Source: Methanofollis aquaemaris
GTDB lineage: Archaea > Halobacteriota > Methanomicrobia > Methanomicrobiales > Methanofollaceae
Length of the DNA stretch: 64,000 bases
Assembly (NCBI RefSeq): GCF_017357525.1
Contig: NZ_CP036172.1
Coordinates: 904,561 to 968,560 of the forward strand
Reading direction: 5' to 3'
The position numbers and the translations under genes were made by a program. Within the stretch, counting starts at the first letter, position 1. Each line of letters begins with the position of its first letter. The notes beneath the pieces were generated by a model. It did not search any database. It saw nothing but the letters and a program-made list of their open reading frames with translations, and was not told where the DNA came from. Positions 31,781-41,530 of this stretch are shown in pieces.

Positions 31781-34240
31781 ATGGAGACCGGGGAGGGGGA
31801 AGAGAAGAAGGAGAAGGAGACCCGCACCGAGACCCTGAAAGTGACCGGGATGCACTGCGCCACCTGCGCCATCACCGTCGAGAAGGCACTCAAAGAGATG
31901 AAAGGGGTGAGCAGCGCCTCGGTGAACCTCGGGGCCGAACAGGCATCGGTGGAGTACGACCCTTCCAAGGTCTCGCCGGTCGAGATCGAGCAGGCGGTCA
32001 CCGGCGCAGGCTACGGGGTCGTCACCGGCAGGGCCACCCTCAAGGTCGGCGGGATGATGTGCGCCACCTGCGTGAAGACCGTCGAAGCGGCGCTGCAGGC
32101 CATCCCCGGCGTCCACACCGCGATGGTGAACCTCGGGGCCGAACGGGCCTATGTCACCTACAACCCCACGGCAGTCGGCGTTCCTGAGATGAAGGCGGCG
32201 ATCGAGGCCGCGGGATACCAGTACCTGGGGATGGAGGGGGAGGAGACCGGTGAGATCGAACGCAAAGCGCGGGAGGCCGACCTTCAGGACCGACTCCGGC
32301 GGACCGTCGTCGGTGCCGTCGCCTCGGTGGCCCTGATTGCGCTGATGTTCTTTGCGCCGCCGCTCCCGGTGACGATGCCCTACGTCCTCCTAGTCGTCGC
32401 CACCCCGCCGTTCCTCTACCTCTCATGGCCAATCTTCCTGGCGGCCTGGCGGGCCCTGAAGAACCGGTCCCTGAATATGGACGTGATGTACTCGATGGGC
32501 ATCGGCGTCGCCTTCGGCGCTTCGGTGCTGGGGACCTTCAGGGTCGTGCTCACCACCGACTTCCTCTTCTACGAGACGGCGGTGATGCTCGCCACCTTCC
32601 TCACCCTGGGCCGGTACCTGGAGGCCAGGGCGAAGGGACGGACCGGCGAGGCGATCGCCGCCCTCGTCCGTCTCAGGCCGAAGACCGCCACGGTGCTCGT
32701 CGACGGCGAGCGGGTGGAGCGGCCCATCGACGAGGTGAAGCCCGGAGACGTGGTGCTGGTCCTGCCCGGCGCACAGGTTCCGGTCGACGGCGAGGTGAGA
32801 AAGGGAGAGAGTTATGTGGACGAGTCGATGGTCACCGGCGAACCGGTCCCGGTCGGGAAAGGGCCGGGCGAGAACGTCGTCGGTGGGACGGTCAACGGCG
32901 ACGGCGTGCTGGAGGTGACGGCGACGCGGGTCGGGAGGGACACCGTCCTTGCCCAGATCATCAGACTCGTCGAGGAGGCCCAGGGGACGAGGCCGCCGGT
33001 CCAGCGGATCGCCGACACCGCGGTCACCTACTTTATCCCGACCGTCCTCGCCATCGCCGCGGCCTCTTTTGTGACCTGGTATTTTGTCCTGGATGCCCCG
33101 CTCATCTTCGCTCTCTCCACGCTCATCGCCGTCCTGGTCGTCGCCTGCCCCTGCGCTCTGGGGCTTGCCACACCGACAGCGATCACCGTCGGGGTCGGGC
33201 GCGGGGCCGAACTCGGGATCCTGATCAAGAGCGGCGAGGCGCTGGAGGTGGCCGAGGGCCTGGACGTCGTCGCCTTCGACAAGACCGGCACCCTCACCAG
33301 GGGGACGCCGGCCGTCACCGACGTGGTGGGTATCGGTGAGGACGAGACCGGGGTGCTTGCCCTGGCCGCCGGCGTCGAACAGAACTCGCAGCACCCGGTG
33401 GCCGCCGCCATCGTCCGCCGGGCCGAAGAAGAGGGACTCGCGCTCCCGGAGAGCACGGGCTTTGAGACGGTCCGCGGCAAGGGGATCGTCGCCGCGGTCG
33501 GCGGACGCCGGGTGGCCCTCGGCAACCGCGCCCTGCTCGCGGACGAGGGGGTCGTCCTGGCGGGCCGGGCCGCGGAGGAAGGGGCGCGGTACGAGGGCGA
33601 GGGCAAGACCGTCTCGTACCTCGCGGCCGACGGCGAGATCATCGGGGTCGTCGCCGTCGCCGACACTCTCAAACCGACGGCGGCGAGAGCGGTCGAGGCG
33701 CTCATGAAGATGGGGCTCTCGATCGTGATGGTCACCGGGGACAACCCACGTACGGCCAGGGCCATCGCCGACCAGGTCGGGATCGAACGGGTTCTGGCCG
33801 AGGTGCTCCCCGACCGGAAGGCGGCCGAGGTGAGGGCGCTCCAGGACAGGGGCAGTCATGTCGCCTTTGTCGGGGACGGGATCAACGACGCCCCGGCGCT
33901 GGCCCAGGCCGACCTCGGGATCGCCATCGGCGGCGGGACCGACGTGGCCATCGAGAGCGGCGACGTGGTCCTGGTCAGGGACGACCTCACCGATGTCCCC
34001 GCTGCGGTGCAACTCGCAAGAAAGACCATCGGCCGGGTGAAACTCAACCTCTTCTGGGCCTTCGCCTACAACGCCGCCCTCATCCCGGTGGCCGCCGGCG
34101 TGCTCTACCCCTCCTTCGGGATCGTCTTCAGGCCCGAACTGGCAGGCCTCGCCATGGCCGCCAGTTCGGTCACGGTCGTCTCCCTCTCGCTCCTCCTGAA
34201 AGGATATATACCGGAAGCAAAGAGGGGAGAGACGAGGTAA
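31781..34240 (+). CDS. copA: Copper-translocating P1B-type ATPase with two HMA domains
   Basis: The 819-residue pump exports Cu(I). Two N-terminal heavy-metal domains carry GMHCATC (Cys26/29) and GMMCATC (about 97-101). Eight membrane helices follow; the metal-binding CPC motif is in [15 protein letters not shown]. The actuator loop has the TGE motif in [10 protein letters not shown], the phosphorylation site is DKTGTLTRG, and the nucleotide domain has HPVAAAIV and [13 protein letters not shown] 31781 follows AGAGAGG; the frame to 31574 overlaps endonuclease V. A 48-residue YHS protein follows after 5 nt. Confidence 0.95.
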   Translation: METGEGEEKKEKETRTETLKVTGMHCATCAITVEKALKEMKGVSSASVNLGAEQASVEYDPSKVSPVEIEQAVTGAGYGVVTGRATLKVGGMMCATCVKTVEAALQAIPGVHTAMVNLGAERAYVTYNPTAVGVPEMKAAIEAAGYQYLGMEGEETGEIERKAREADLQDRLRRTVVGAVASVALIALMFFAPPLPVTMPYVLLVVATPPFLYLSWPIFLAAWRALKNRSLNMDVMYSMGIGVAFGASVLGTFRVVLTTDFLFYETAVMLATFLTLGRYLEARAKGRTGEAIAALVRLRPKTATVLVDGERVERPIDEVKPGDVVLVLPGAQVPVDGEVRKGESYVDESMVTGEPVPVGKGPGENVVGGTVNGDGVLEVTATRVGRDTVLAQIIRLVEEAQGTRPPVQRIADTAVTYFIPTVLAIAAASFVTWYFVLDAPLIFALSTLIAVLVVACPCALGLATPTAITVGVGRGAELGILIKSGEALEVAEGLDVVAFDKTGTLTRGTPAVTDVVGIGEDETGVLALAAGVEQNSQHPVAAAIVRRAEEEGLALPESTGFETVRGKGIVAAVGGRRVALGNRALLADEGVVLAGRAAEEGARYEGEGKTVSYLAADGEIIGVVAVADTLKPTAARAVEALMKMGLSIVMVTGDNPRTARAIADQVGIERVLAEVLPDRKAAEVRALQDRGSHVAFVGDGINDAPALAQADLGIAIGGGTDVAIESGDVVLVRDDLTDVPAAVQLARKTIGRVKLNLFWAFAYNAALIPVAAGVLYPSFGIVFRPELAGLAMAASSVTVVSLSLLLKGYIPEAKRGETR

Positions 34241-34245
34241 ATCAG

Positions 34246-34392
34246 ATGGAGATCGACCCGGTCTGCAAGATGAAAGTCGACCCGGCGACGGCGAGACACA
34301 CCACGGAGTACCGAGGAAAGACCTACTATTTTTGCGCCCCGGGGTGCAAGAAGGCGTTTGAGGCGGAGCCTGAAAAGTATCTTAAGGAGTGA
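34246..34392 (+). CDS. 48-residue YHS-domain protein
   Basis: This short gene encodes a complete YHS domain: MEIDPVCKMKVDPATA at the start and the TYYFCAPGCKKAFEAEPEKY core, with the metal-binding Cys7 and the CAPGC pair. YHS domains are found at the ends of copper and other heavy-metal ATPases and in metal-handling enzymes. Here it is a separate protein 5 nt behind copA, with GAGGT upstream, so it is probably co-transcribed and may deliver or buffer the metal for CopA. Its size makes it easy to miss. Confidence 0.85.
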   Translation: MEIDPVCKMKVDPATARHTTEYRGKTYYFCAPGCKKAFEAEPEKYLKE

Positions 34393-34455
34393 GGCGGGAG
34401 CGGAGGGAATACAGTTCAATCGCCGGAGACCCCGACCTTTTTCTTCACGAAATTA

Positions 34456-34507
34456 CGGCTTTATAGAATCGTTCATGAACCCCGGGCTCAAGCATACGCG
34501 ATGAAAA
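34456..34507 (+). repeat. Terminator-associated repeat, full copy
   Basis: Following a T tract (34438-34442) after the YHS gene, the element reads GGCTTTATAGAATCG, TTCATGAACCCCGGGCTC, AAGCATACGCGATGAAAAT. It is the most complete copy and serves as reference for those at 829, 9135, 14350, 40444 and 62041. Confidence 0.6.
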
Positions 34508-35069
34508 TAATTCTGAGCGGTACTTTTAAGTGTGGAGGTATTTCTGATCACATTCCTTACAGCAGGGCAGTGGGCGGGGACACGGTTCTATCGCCGCCCC
34601 CTATGTCCATAATCATACCCCCTCCTTCCGGCCTCTATCGCGATCCCGCCCCTTCGAAAGAGTGCCAGGAGGGGCAGGAACCGGATTGTGGTTTGATACA
34701 GCATCGGTCTGATTCCCGATCTACGACGCATCTATATGCGATCTCTGATCACTTCCTCTACATATCACTTCCCGGACAAACGAGAGACTTTGAAAAATAT
34801 CTGACACTTTCTGACCTCTAAAAGAGGAGGTAATCACTCTAAAATAACTCCCTACAATAATTCCGATATATCCAGTCTCCAGATGGCAGAGTATGAGGAC
34901 ACCACCACTTGATCACCATGATGAAATCAATTTCAGACCGGAAAACAAGGAAAACCCGTCTCAACAGACAATATCACGAAATCTCGAAAATATTCTGCAA
35001 AGAAATATACTTTTAAGTAGGGGCGGGTCTCAAATAGAGACGCAATTGATTTTACGGGTGAGCGATGGA
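34508..35069. other. Intergenic AT-richer control region of pdaD
   Basis: No supported gene. An AT-rich stretch with ATACTTTTAAGTA at about 35006-35018 looks like the pdaD promoter. A similar TTTTAAGTG occurs at 34524-34532. The reading frame of pdaD stays open upstream to 34893, but this part is compositionally unlike coding DNA here and is not conserved in the family. Confidence 0.45.
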
Positions 35070-35573
35070 TTGACCAGAACATTTGTGCCAAAACGGGTGT
35101 TTTTCACCTGCGGCGTGGGACGGGACTCCGAGTATCTCGGGTCCTTTGAGATGGCGTTGCGAGCAGCAAAGATCGAGTGCTACAACCTGGTGACGGTGAG
35201 TTCGATCCTGCCCCCCAAGTGCCGGATCATATCGCGCCCCGACGGCCTCGCCGACCTCGAACCGGGAAGCATCGTCTTCACCGTCATGTCGCGGATCGCC
35301 TCCAACGAACCGCACCGGCGGATCTCGGCCTCTATCGGCGTGGCCATCCCCGAAGACATGGAGAACCAGTGGGGATACTTTGCCGAGCACCACGCCTTCG
35401 GCGACAACAAAGAGAAGACCGGAGAGTACGCCGAACGCCTTGCCTACAATATGTATAACAGCATCACCGACAAGATCCCGGAAAAAACCCTTAATATCAC
35501 CGAGAGTGCAGTCGTAGATGAAGAAGGCACATGGACCACCGTACTCGCGGCCACCGTCTTCCTCATGGAGTAG
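35070..35573 (+). CDS. pdaD: Pyruvoyl-dependent arginine decarboxylase
   Basis: The 167-residue pro-enzyme cleaves itself between two serines (Ser44-Ser45 in VTVSSILPPKC) to make the pyruvoyl cofactor, then converts arginine to agmatine, the first step of polyamine and agmatidine supply. The family blocks KRVFFTCGVGRDSEYL, SRIASNEPHRRISASIGVAIP and WGYFAEHHAFGD are all present. The start is uncertain: TTG 35070 sits 6 nt after GGTGAG and matches family length; GTG 35058 and GTG 35085 are alternatives, and the ATG at 35065 is out of frame. It forms a pair with the zinc-ribbon gene 2 nt downstream. Confidence 0.88.
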   Translation: MTRTFVPKRVFFTCGVGRDSEYLGSFEMALRAAKIECYNLVTVSSILPPKCRIISRPDGLADLEPGSIVFTVMSRIASNEPHRRISASIGVAIPEDMENQWGYFAEHHAFGDNKEKTGEYAERLAYNMYNSITDKIPEKTLNITESAVVDEEGTWTTVLAATVFLME

Positions 35574-35575
35574 AG

Positions 35576-36034
35576 ATGACATCACGCACACGCGCACACC
35601 ATACCGTCTGTCCGTATTGCAACGAAGAGGTCTACCTTGAGGAGTTAATCGGCGGAAAGTGCCCACTCTGCGGCTCCGCCCTCGAAGACCTCGAAGACGA
35701 TTGCCTCGAGATCGATGACGGACTCGAACGCTCCGACCTCTCCTGGCTCATCTGCCACTACTTCCTCTTCAAGAAACTCGACGACCTCGGAGCCAACCCC
35801 CTCCAGGCCATGCAGATCATCGAGAAGTTCGAGGAGAAGAGAGAGAGCGGAAACGATGGCGAAAGCGTCACCTTCGAGATCGAACTGCCATACACCCGCC
35901 GGGAACAACTGCTCCCTAAACGCTGCGCAGACTGCGGCCACCTCTTCCTCAGGGGCGGCAAAAAAATCTTCACCGGGGACACGGAGAAGCCGGGATATTC
36001 CGTCTTCTTCCGATGCCCCGTCTGTTCTCAGTAA
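35576..36034 (+). CDS. Zinc-ribbon hypothetical protein
   Basis: I do not recognise a named family for this 152-residue protein. It has CPYC (12-15) and CPLC (29-32) near the N-terminus and CADC and CPVC pairs near the C-terminus, giving two likely zinc ribbons around an acidic helical middle ([18 protein letters not shown]). It starts 2 nt after the pdaD stop and ends overlapping the convergent proS gene by 7 bp. The paired knuckles suggest nucleic-acid or protein binding. Confidence 0.65.
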   Translation: MTSRTRAHHTVCPYCNEEVYLEELIGGKCPLCGSALEDLEDDCLEIDDGLERSDLSWLICHYFLFKKLDDLGANPLQAMQIIEKFEEKRESGNDGESVTFEIELPYTRREQLLPKRCADCGHLFLRGGKKIFTGDTEKPGYSVFFRCPVCSQ

Positions 36035-37464
36035 GTCCGTGCGATCACGGTCGAAGTTCCCTGCCGGCCACAGACCGCACACGGACCCTCTGACTTTTTG
36101 ATATGCGGGCTGCGCACCTCGGTCCCGAGGACGCTCCCGTTGGTCACTTTTTCCAGTTCTTCGGCGCATGCCTCGTCACCACACCAGTGGACGACCGCGA
36201 TCCCGGTCTTGACCGCCTCAGCCGCCTCCTCGACACTCCCGGCCTCGGTGATGTGCGAGGTGAGGAACTCCTCGGCCTTCGTGCGCAGACGGGCCGCATA
36301 AGCTCCCAGGATCTCGGGAACCGCGGTGACGACCTCGTCCCGCTGCACCGTCATCTTCTCGCCGTCCCTGGTGGCGGCGACGACCGTGCCGGCGTCCAGG
36401 TCGCGCGGCCCGACCTCGATCCGCAGGGGCACGCCGTGCATCTCCCAGTGATAATACTTCGCGCCCGGACGCATATCCCTGGTATCGATCTTCACCTTGA
36501 GACCTGAGGTTTCGAGTTCGGCCTTCAGCGCCTCGGCCGCCGCCAGCACCTCGTCGGCGCGCTTCTTCATGATGATCGGGATGACGACCACCTGGACCGG
36601 GGCCACCTTCGGCGGGAGGACCAGACCTTTGTCGTCGCCGTGGACCCCAATCGTCGCCGCAATACACCGCTCCGAGATCCCGTAGCAGGTCTGGTGGACA
36701 TACTGCTGCTGCCCCTCGGCGTCCTCGTAGGTGATCTCGAAAGTCTTCGAGAAGTGGTCGCCGAGATGGTGGACCGTTCCCACCTGGAGCGTCCGGCCGT
36801 CAGGCATCAGGGCATCGACGGCCATCGTGTAGTCGGCGCCCGGGAACTTGTCCCAGTCGGGCCGGCGGGAGATGGTGATCGGGATGCAGAGGTCGTCGTA
36901 GAACCGGGTGTACAGCGAGAGGGCGATCTCCACCTGTGCTGCCGCCTCATCCCAGGTGGCATGGGCGGTGTGGGCCTCCTTGAACGAGGTGATCTCCCGC
37001 AGACGGATGAGCGGTCTCGTGTGCTTGGTCTCGTACCTGAAGGTGTTGACGATCTGGTAGACCTTGAGCGGGAGGTCGGCATGCGACCTGATCCAGAGGG
37101 CGAACATCGGGTAGATGGATGTCTCGCTCGTCGGCCGCAGGGCCAGGGGGATGTCGAGTTCGGAGAGACCACCGTGGGTGACCCAGTAGACCTCGTCCTC
37201 GAAACCCTTGATGTGCTCGGCCTCTTTCATGAACTCGGTCTTTGGAATGAGAAGCGGAAAAAGCGTCTCCTCATGCTCCGAACCGTCGAGGAGGTTGCGG
37301 AGGATGGCATAGGTCTGCCGCCGCAGCCCGAACCCGAAGGGGTACCAGACATACAGCCCCTTGACCGGGTAGCGGACGTCCATGATCTCCGCCCGCCAGA
37401 GCACGTCATTGTACCATGCCGAAAAGTCAGATTTTGATGGGAGTGAACCGCTCTCTTCTTCCAT
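36028..37464 (-). CDS. proS: Prolyl-tRNA synthetase, archaeal/eukaryotic type
   Basis: The 478-residue class II synthetase charges tRNA-Pro. Motif 1 lies around [19 protein letters not shown], motif 2 around [27 protein letters not shown] (split about 144-170), and motif 3 near the [13 protein letters not shown] end. The anticodon-binding domain follows ([17 protein letters not shown]), and then the archaeal C-terminal zinc domain with CGDEACAEE and CAVCG. The C-terminal TY ending is typical of this group. It is the last gene of a DUF63-SpoIIM-ProS run on the minus strand. Confidence 0.95.
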   Translation of the reverse strand: MEEESGSLPSKSDFSAWYNDVLWRAEIMDVRYPVKGLYVWYPFGFGLRRQTYAILRNLLDGSEHEETLFPLLIPKTEFMKEAEHIKGFEDEVYWVTHGGLSELDIPLALRPTSETSIYPMFALWIRSHADLPLKVYQIVNTFRYETKHTRPLIRLREITSFKEAHTAHATWDEAAAQVEIALSLYTRFYDDLCIPITISRRPDWDKFPGADYTMAVDALMPDGRTLQVGTVHHLGDHFSKTFEITYEDAEGQQQYVHQTCYGISERCIAATIGVHGDDKGLVLPPKVAPVQVVVIPIIMKKRADEVLAAAEALKAELETSGLKVKIDTRDMRPGAKYYHWEMHGVPLRIEVGPRDLDAGTVVAATRDGEKMTVQRDEVVTAVPEILGAYAARLRTKAEEFLTSHITEAGSVEEAAEAVKTGIAVVHWCGDEACAEELEKVTNGSVLGTEVRSPHIKKSEGPCAVCGRQGTSTVIARTY

Positions 37465-37473
37465 TGGGGTACC

Positions 37474-38040
37474 TCAAATCACTACCTGTAGGAGTGCGGG
37501 CGTAATAAATGCCTCTATAACGGCCGCCACAACGAGAAGAGGGACGACAATACGGAGAAATTGTCCGCCCATCCTGGTGGCCTCGGCCACCGCGTCGCCC
37601 CGGCCCATCAACTCCGCCACCATCGCCCTGGCCAGGGCAAGACCAAGGGCGCCGGAGATGAAGATGGCAGGAAGCTCGAAGATTCCGTGGGGAACGATCC
37701 CCGCCGCCAGGCCGAGGGGCCCGAGGGTGTCGATGATCTCGTTGACGAAGATGCCGACGACCAGGCCGTTGGAGAAGAGGATGAAGAACGTGAGCAGCCC
37801 GAAGGTCGCCCCTCCGAGGAAGAGGATTGCACAGGCCTGGAGGTTGTTGAGGAAGATCTTTGCGGCGAGCATGAGGGGTGCATCATCGGCGACCTGGGCG
37901 AAGACGCCTTCTTTAACGGTATCCAGGAGCATCTGGGCCGCGGGGTCGCCCGAGGCCGCAAAGACGTAGCCGGCACCGGCCCCGCCGAAGAAGAGGAGGA
38001 GGGCGACGGCCAGCGGGAGGAGGAGGGCGTCTCTAGACAT
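37474..38040 (-). CDS. SpoIIM/DUF95-family membrane protein
   Basis: The 188-residue protein has five or six membrane helices with the family blocks FLNNLQACAILFLGGATFGL, ILFSNGLVVGIFVNE and GIVPHGIFELPAIFISGA. The last block (HGIFELPAI) is the most diagnostic. SpoIIM in sporulating bacteria works in peptidoglycan hydrolysis at engulfment; the archaeal role is unknown and cannot be that. ATG 38040 overlaps the DUF63 stop by 8 nt. Confidence 0.85.
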   Translation of the reverse strand: MSRDALLLPLAVALLLFFGGAGAGYVFAASGDPAAQMLLDTVKEGVFAQVADDAPLMLAAKIFLNNLQACAILFLGGATFGLLTFFILFSNGLVVGIFVNEIIDTLGPLGLAAGIVPHGIFELPAIFISGALGLALARAMVAELMGRGDAVAEATRMGGQFLRIVVPLLVVAAVIEAFITPALLQVVI

Positions 38041-38878
38041 AGAGCACCATACGCATCAGATCCCTGATCCCCGGCGCCATCCCGACAACGATCATCGCCA
38101 GCAGGACCAGGTGCCAGAAGGCGGGGTTCCCCTCTTTCCGGTAGAGTTCGAGGATGTAGATCGCCGGGACGATCACCGCCAGTTTCAGGAGGAACATCGA
38201 AAAGGCCGTGCCGGTCAGGTCGATGAGATGGGAACCGACGACGTGCTGCTCCACATAGTGGAGGGGGTGGAGGTCGATCCCGAAACTCGTGGCACTCGCA
38301 TCGAGCATGTGTCCGAAGATGAGGAGGGCGTACAGGGGCTCGGTGACATATTCCCAGCCGGCAAGGTAGCGGAGGGCGCCCCAGACGGCGGCCGTCGTGG
38401 CCACTGCCATCGCCGGGATGACGAAGAGGACGACAAAGTCGATCTGCGTGTGCGTCGCACCCCAGACCATAAGCAGGAGGAAGGACGCCACCGAGAGGGC
38501 GATGCCGGTCCAGGCATAGGGCCGGGTGTAGTCGGAGACCACGCCTTTGAGTTCGAGGAGACGGGAGACAAACAGGGCCCCGGCGGTGATGAAGAAGATC
38601 GCAAAGAAGATGAGCGGGGTAATCAGCAGGAACCTGATGTCGGAGGTGATCATCCCGGTGTCCTCGACCACCCGCAGGAGACCGCCGAGCACGACGAAGG
38701 GGATGGTGGAGAGGACGAACTTCCGGTCCACCGGAATTCCAAACCGCTGGAGGCCCCGGTAGACGAGATATACCGCGATGATCAGGATTATCGCATACGT
38801 GAGCGTATCGACGACCGTGTACGCCTGACCATACCTGATCGGATCGATGTAATATTTGTAGATGAAGTCCCTAATCAT
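38033..38878 (-). CDS. DUF63-family membrane protein
   Basis: The 281-residue protein has about eight membrane helices. FGHMLDASATSFGIDLH (about 185-201) is the most conserved-looking part, with His and Asp residues inside the membrane. DUF63 is a euryarchaeal family without known function. ATG 38878 (MIRDFIYKYYIDP) is taken as start; ATG 38890 is possible. A frame continuing to 39442 overlaps egsA and is a shadow. It diverges from egsA and is followed in an overlapping run by spoIIM and proS. Confidence 0.8.
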   Translation of the reverse strand: MIRDFIYKYYIDPIRYGQAYTVVDTLTYAIILIIAVYLVYRGLQRFGIPVDRKFVLSTIPFVVLGGLLRVVEDTGMITSDIRFLLITPLIFFAIFFITAGALFVSRLLELKGVVSDYTRPYAWTGIALSVASFLLLMVWGATHTQIDFVVLFVIPAMAVATTAAVWGALRYLAGWEYVTEPLYALLIFGHMLDASATSFGIDLHPLHYVEQHVVGSHLIDLTGTAFSMFLLKLAVIVPAIYILELYRKEGNPAFWHLVLLAMIVVGMAPGIRDLMRMVLYV

Positions 38879-38945
38879 CTGTGATCTCATGGGTGGAGAG
38901 GGTATTAAAGTACTGAGGGAGAAGGTCTTTGACAAGTCCAGATGG

Positions 38946-39968
38946 ATGCAGCTCCCGCGTGACGTGCTCATCGGGCATAACATGCTCGAAGAACTCCCCT
39001 CAGTCTGCCAGGACCTTGGTCTGGGCAGACATGCCCTGCTTATCACCGGTGAACGGACACGGGAGATCGCGGGCAATCGGATCGCCTCCCTTCTGGAAGG
39101 GCGGTGCGAAGTAACCACCTTTATCGTCCGCACCGGTTCTCTCGACGAGATTGCAGCCGCCGAGGAATTTGGGACCGGATCGGACTTCGTCATCGGGGCC
39201 GGGGGGGGTCGGGTCATCGACACCGCCAAGATCGTCTCGTACAACCTCGACCGCCAGTTCGTCTCGGTCCCGACCGCAGGGGCCCACGACGGGATCGCCT
39301 CGGCGCGGGCCTCGATTCCGACCCCTGAAGGGAGTGTTTCCCTCGACGCCCACCCGCCGATCGCCGTCGTCGCCGACACCGCGATCATCGCCGCCGCCCC
39401 GACCCGCCTCCTGGCCGCGGGGTGTGCCGACATCATCTCCAACTACACCGCGATCCTGGACTGGGAACTTGCCCACCGCCTCAGGGGTGACACTGTCTCT
39501 GAGTATGCGATAGCCCTCTCGAAGATGACCGCAGAGATAATCGTCAAGAACACCGGCGTGATCAACGCCCGGACCGAGGAAAGCGCCTGGATCGTGATGA
39601 AGGCTCTCGTCTCCTCAGGCGTGGCGATGTCCATTGCAGGTTCCTCCAGACCCGCGAGCGGGGGCGAACACAAGTTCTCCCACGCCCTCGACCGCCTCGC
39701 ACCAGGGCAGGCGCTCCACGGGGAACAGTGCGGGGTCGGGGCGATCATGACGATGTACCTCCACGGCGGGGACTGGCGGTGGATCCGGGACTCACTCAAG
39801 AGAATCGGGGCGCCGACGACCCCGGCAGAACTCGGGATCGACGACGAGACCGCGGTCGAGGCTCTCCTGGAGGCCCGGACCATCAGGCCTGAGCGGTTCA
39901 CGATCCTGGACATGGGCCTCTCCAGGGAGAGTGCCCGGCGACTTGTCAGGATGCTCTATGAGGAGTGA
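38946..39968 (+). CDS. egsA: sn-glycerol-1-phosphate dehydrogenase
   Basis: The 340-residue NAD(P)-dependent enzyme makes sn-glycerol-1-phosphate from dihydroxyacetone phosphate, setting the archaeal lipid stereochemistry. The dinucleotide site GAGGGRVIDTAK (about 79-90), the VPTAGAHDGIASARAS block and the zinc ligands in HDG, GGEHKFSHALD and LHGEQCGVGAIM are present. Its best start is ATG 38946, about 37-44 nt after a TATTAAAG promoter element at 38902; in-frame ATGs upstream at 38862 and 38889 fall in front of or inside that element. UPF0179 follows 6 nt after the stop. Confidence 0.92.
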   Translation: MQLPRDVLIGHNMLEELPSVCQDLGLGRHALLITGERTREIAGNRIASLLEGRCEVTTFIVRTGSLDEIAAAEEFGTGSDFVIGAGGGRVIDTAKIVSYNLDRQFVSVPTAGAHDGIASARASIPTPEGSVSLDAHPPIAVVADTAIIAAAPTRLLAAGCADIISNYTAILDWELAHRLRGDTVSEYAIALSKMTAEIIVKNTGVINARTEESAWIVMKALVSSGVAMSIAGSSRPASGGEHKFSHALDRLAPGQALHGEQCGVGAIMTMYLHGGDWRWIRDSLKRIGAPTTPAELGIDDETAVEALLEARTIRPERFTILDMGLSRESARRLVRMLYEE

Positions 39969-39974
39969 ATAGTC

Positions 39975-40430
39975 ATGGCCAAACCAAAAGCAAAAGTGAC
40001 CCTGCTCGGGACGTGTCTCGCGGAGAAAGGGCTTGAATTCGTGTACGAAAGCGAGGCGACGGCATGCAGGAACTGCAAACTCTGGAAGGTCTGCCACAAT
40101 CTCCAGCCAGGGAAAAAGTATCAGGTCGTCGGGGTCAGGCCGAACACCAAGCAGGAATGTGCCGTCCATAAAGATGGGATCTGTGCGGTCGAGGTGATCG
40201 AGGCCCCGGTCACCACCCTCATCCCGGCCGACCGGGCCATCCTCAACTCCAGTATCCACTTCGAGTCTCCCTGCACCAGAACCAGGTGCCGGAGTTATCA
40301 TCTCTGCCACCCCGACGGGATCATCGAGGGCGAGAAATACATCGTCGCCAAAGTGCTGGGCACCGGGCCGGACGTCTGCGAGAAGGGACGGAACCTAAAA
40401 CTCGTAGAACTGCGCCCGGCGGGGGCCTGA
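39975..40430 (+). CDS. UPF0179-family protein
   Basis: The 151-residue protein is a Cys-rich euryarchaeal family member of unknown function. Conserved cysteines lie in ACRNCKLWKVCHNL, QECAVHKDGICAV and TRTRCRSYHLCHPDG, enough to hold an Fe-S cluster or zinc. It lacks membrane segments. ATG 39975 is 6 nt after the egsA stop, making a two-gene unit, and a terminator-type repeat follows at 40444. Confidence 0.85.
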   Translation: MAKPKAKVTLLGTCLAEKGLEFVYESEATACRNCKLWKVCHNLQPGKKYQVVGVRPNTKQECAVHKDGICAVEVIEAPVTTLIPADRAILNSSIHFESPCTRTRCRSYHLCHPDGIIEGEKYIVAKVLGTGPDVCEKGRNLKLVELRPAGA

Positions 40431-40443
40431 TCAGAGGAACTTA

Positions 40444-40482
40444 GACCCTATAGAATCGCTCATGAATTGAAACCTCATACAT
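40444..40482 (+). repeat. Terminator-associated repeat, short copy
   Basis: Starting 14 nt after the UPF0179 stop, the sequence GACCCTATAGAATCG, CTCATGAATTGAAACCTCATAC repeats the front half of the 34456 element. There is no long T tract before it, so this copy is less clearly a terminator. Confidence 0.45.
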
Positions 40483-40591
40483 TTTTCGTAACCCTCTGTT
40501 CTCACGCCATCCCCCATCAAATCGCGCCGGGAGGGGCATGATAGACATGGTGCCGCCCCCCCATAAGGCAAACACCAGATCACAAACCCCC

Positions 40592-41455
40592 TCAACCCGG
40601 GGCCGCAGCGCAGAGTCTCCTCGAGAGGGCGAGGAGCCTGCCAGTGTGGCGGAGGTCAACGAGCCACCGGTGCGGTATGGATGGAAAACCGTAGCAGGCC
40701 CCGGCAAGCGCCCCCGCGATCGCGCCCACCGTGTCGGCGTCGCCACCCAGGTTTATTGCCCGCACCACCGTATTTTCAAACCCGTCCGAGCCCATGAAGA
40801 CAGCCACGGCCGCGTGGGTGGCGAGTACAGCGTCGAGAGATGGTTCGATCGGCCATCGGTCGAACTCGCCCAGGCGTTCGGCGACCTCAGGGCTCTGGCA
40901 CCGGTCGAGAGCATGGGTGAAGGCCCGCACCTTCGGGACGCCCCGGCACATCTCCGAAACCATCTGGTTCACGAAGGCCGAGCATTCGCCGGCGACCGGG
41001 TCATAGTGGGTGAGGGCGGAGCACACAAGGCTCACCTCACGCACCGCGTGCGGCGGGTAATAGATCCCGAGAGGCGGGGCACGCATCACGCTCCCGTTTG
41101 TTCTGCTCCCCTTGTTCATGAGGTGCGCGACGGCCGCAGCCTGTTCTAGAGCGCACCCCTGCCTGACCAGGGTGAAGACTGTCCGTGAGGTGGGCCCGTA
41201 AAATTCAGGTGCCCCTTCGAAGGCCCTGACCAGTCTCTCCATGAAGTCCTCGGGCGAGAATCCGCGGCACGAGACGAGGGACTCGGCAAGTCCGATGGCC
41301 TGAAGGGCATCGTCAGTGAACTCACCCCTTTGAATATCATGAATTCCTCCCCCAAGCATTCTGGTCACGCGGTTTTCAGGCGGGGGCAGCCCCTCGAGGG
41401 GCGCACCCAACGCGTCGCCTACAGCAAGCCCAACAAGGCACCCGGCCGCTCTCAT
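40592..41455 (-). CDS. ADP-ribosylglycohydrolase-family protein
   Basis: The 287-residue protein is an all-helical ARH/DraG-type hydrolase that removes ADP-ribose from proteins or related substrates. The two magnesium-binding blocks are present: GEFTDDA near residue 45 and INLGGDADTVGAIAGALAGA near residue 235. NGSVMRAPPLGI and the start GCLVGLAVGDALGAPLEG also match. No dinitrogenase reductase ADP-ribosyltransferase is seen nearby, so the target is unknown. ATG 41455 is preferred over a TTG at 41479, with GGTGATC upstream. It diverges from the UPF0058 gene. Confidence 0.87.
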   Translation of the reverse strand: MRAAGCLVGLAVGDALGAPLEGLPPPENRVTRMLGGGIHDIQRGEFTDDALQAIGLAESLVSCRGFSPEDFMERLVRAFEGAPEFYGPTSRTVFTLVRQGCALEQAAAVAHLMNKGSRTNGSVMRAPPLGIYYPPHAVREVSLVCSALTHYDPVAGECSAFVNQMVSEMCRGVPKVRAFTHALDRCQSPEVAERLGEFDRWPIEPSLDAVLATHAAVAVFMGSDGFENTVVRAINLGGDADTVGAIAGALAGACYGFPSIPHRWLVDLRHTGRLLALSRRLCAAAPG

Positions 41456-41530
41456 GAAGTCCGATATAAAGATCACCAATAAACTATATCAATCGAAGAA
41501 AAAATGTAATTTTTGAAGTTAGGTGATTGC

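Noticed and set aside
32423-34012. 529-codon minus-strand frame across copA
   Set aside because: It is antisense to the complete CopA gene and rich in Gly/Arg/Asp/His from reversed codons.
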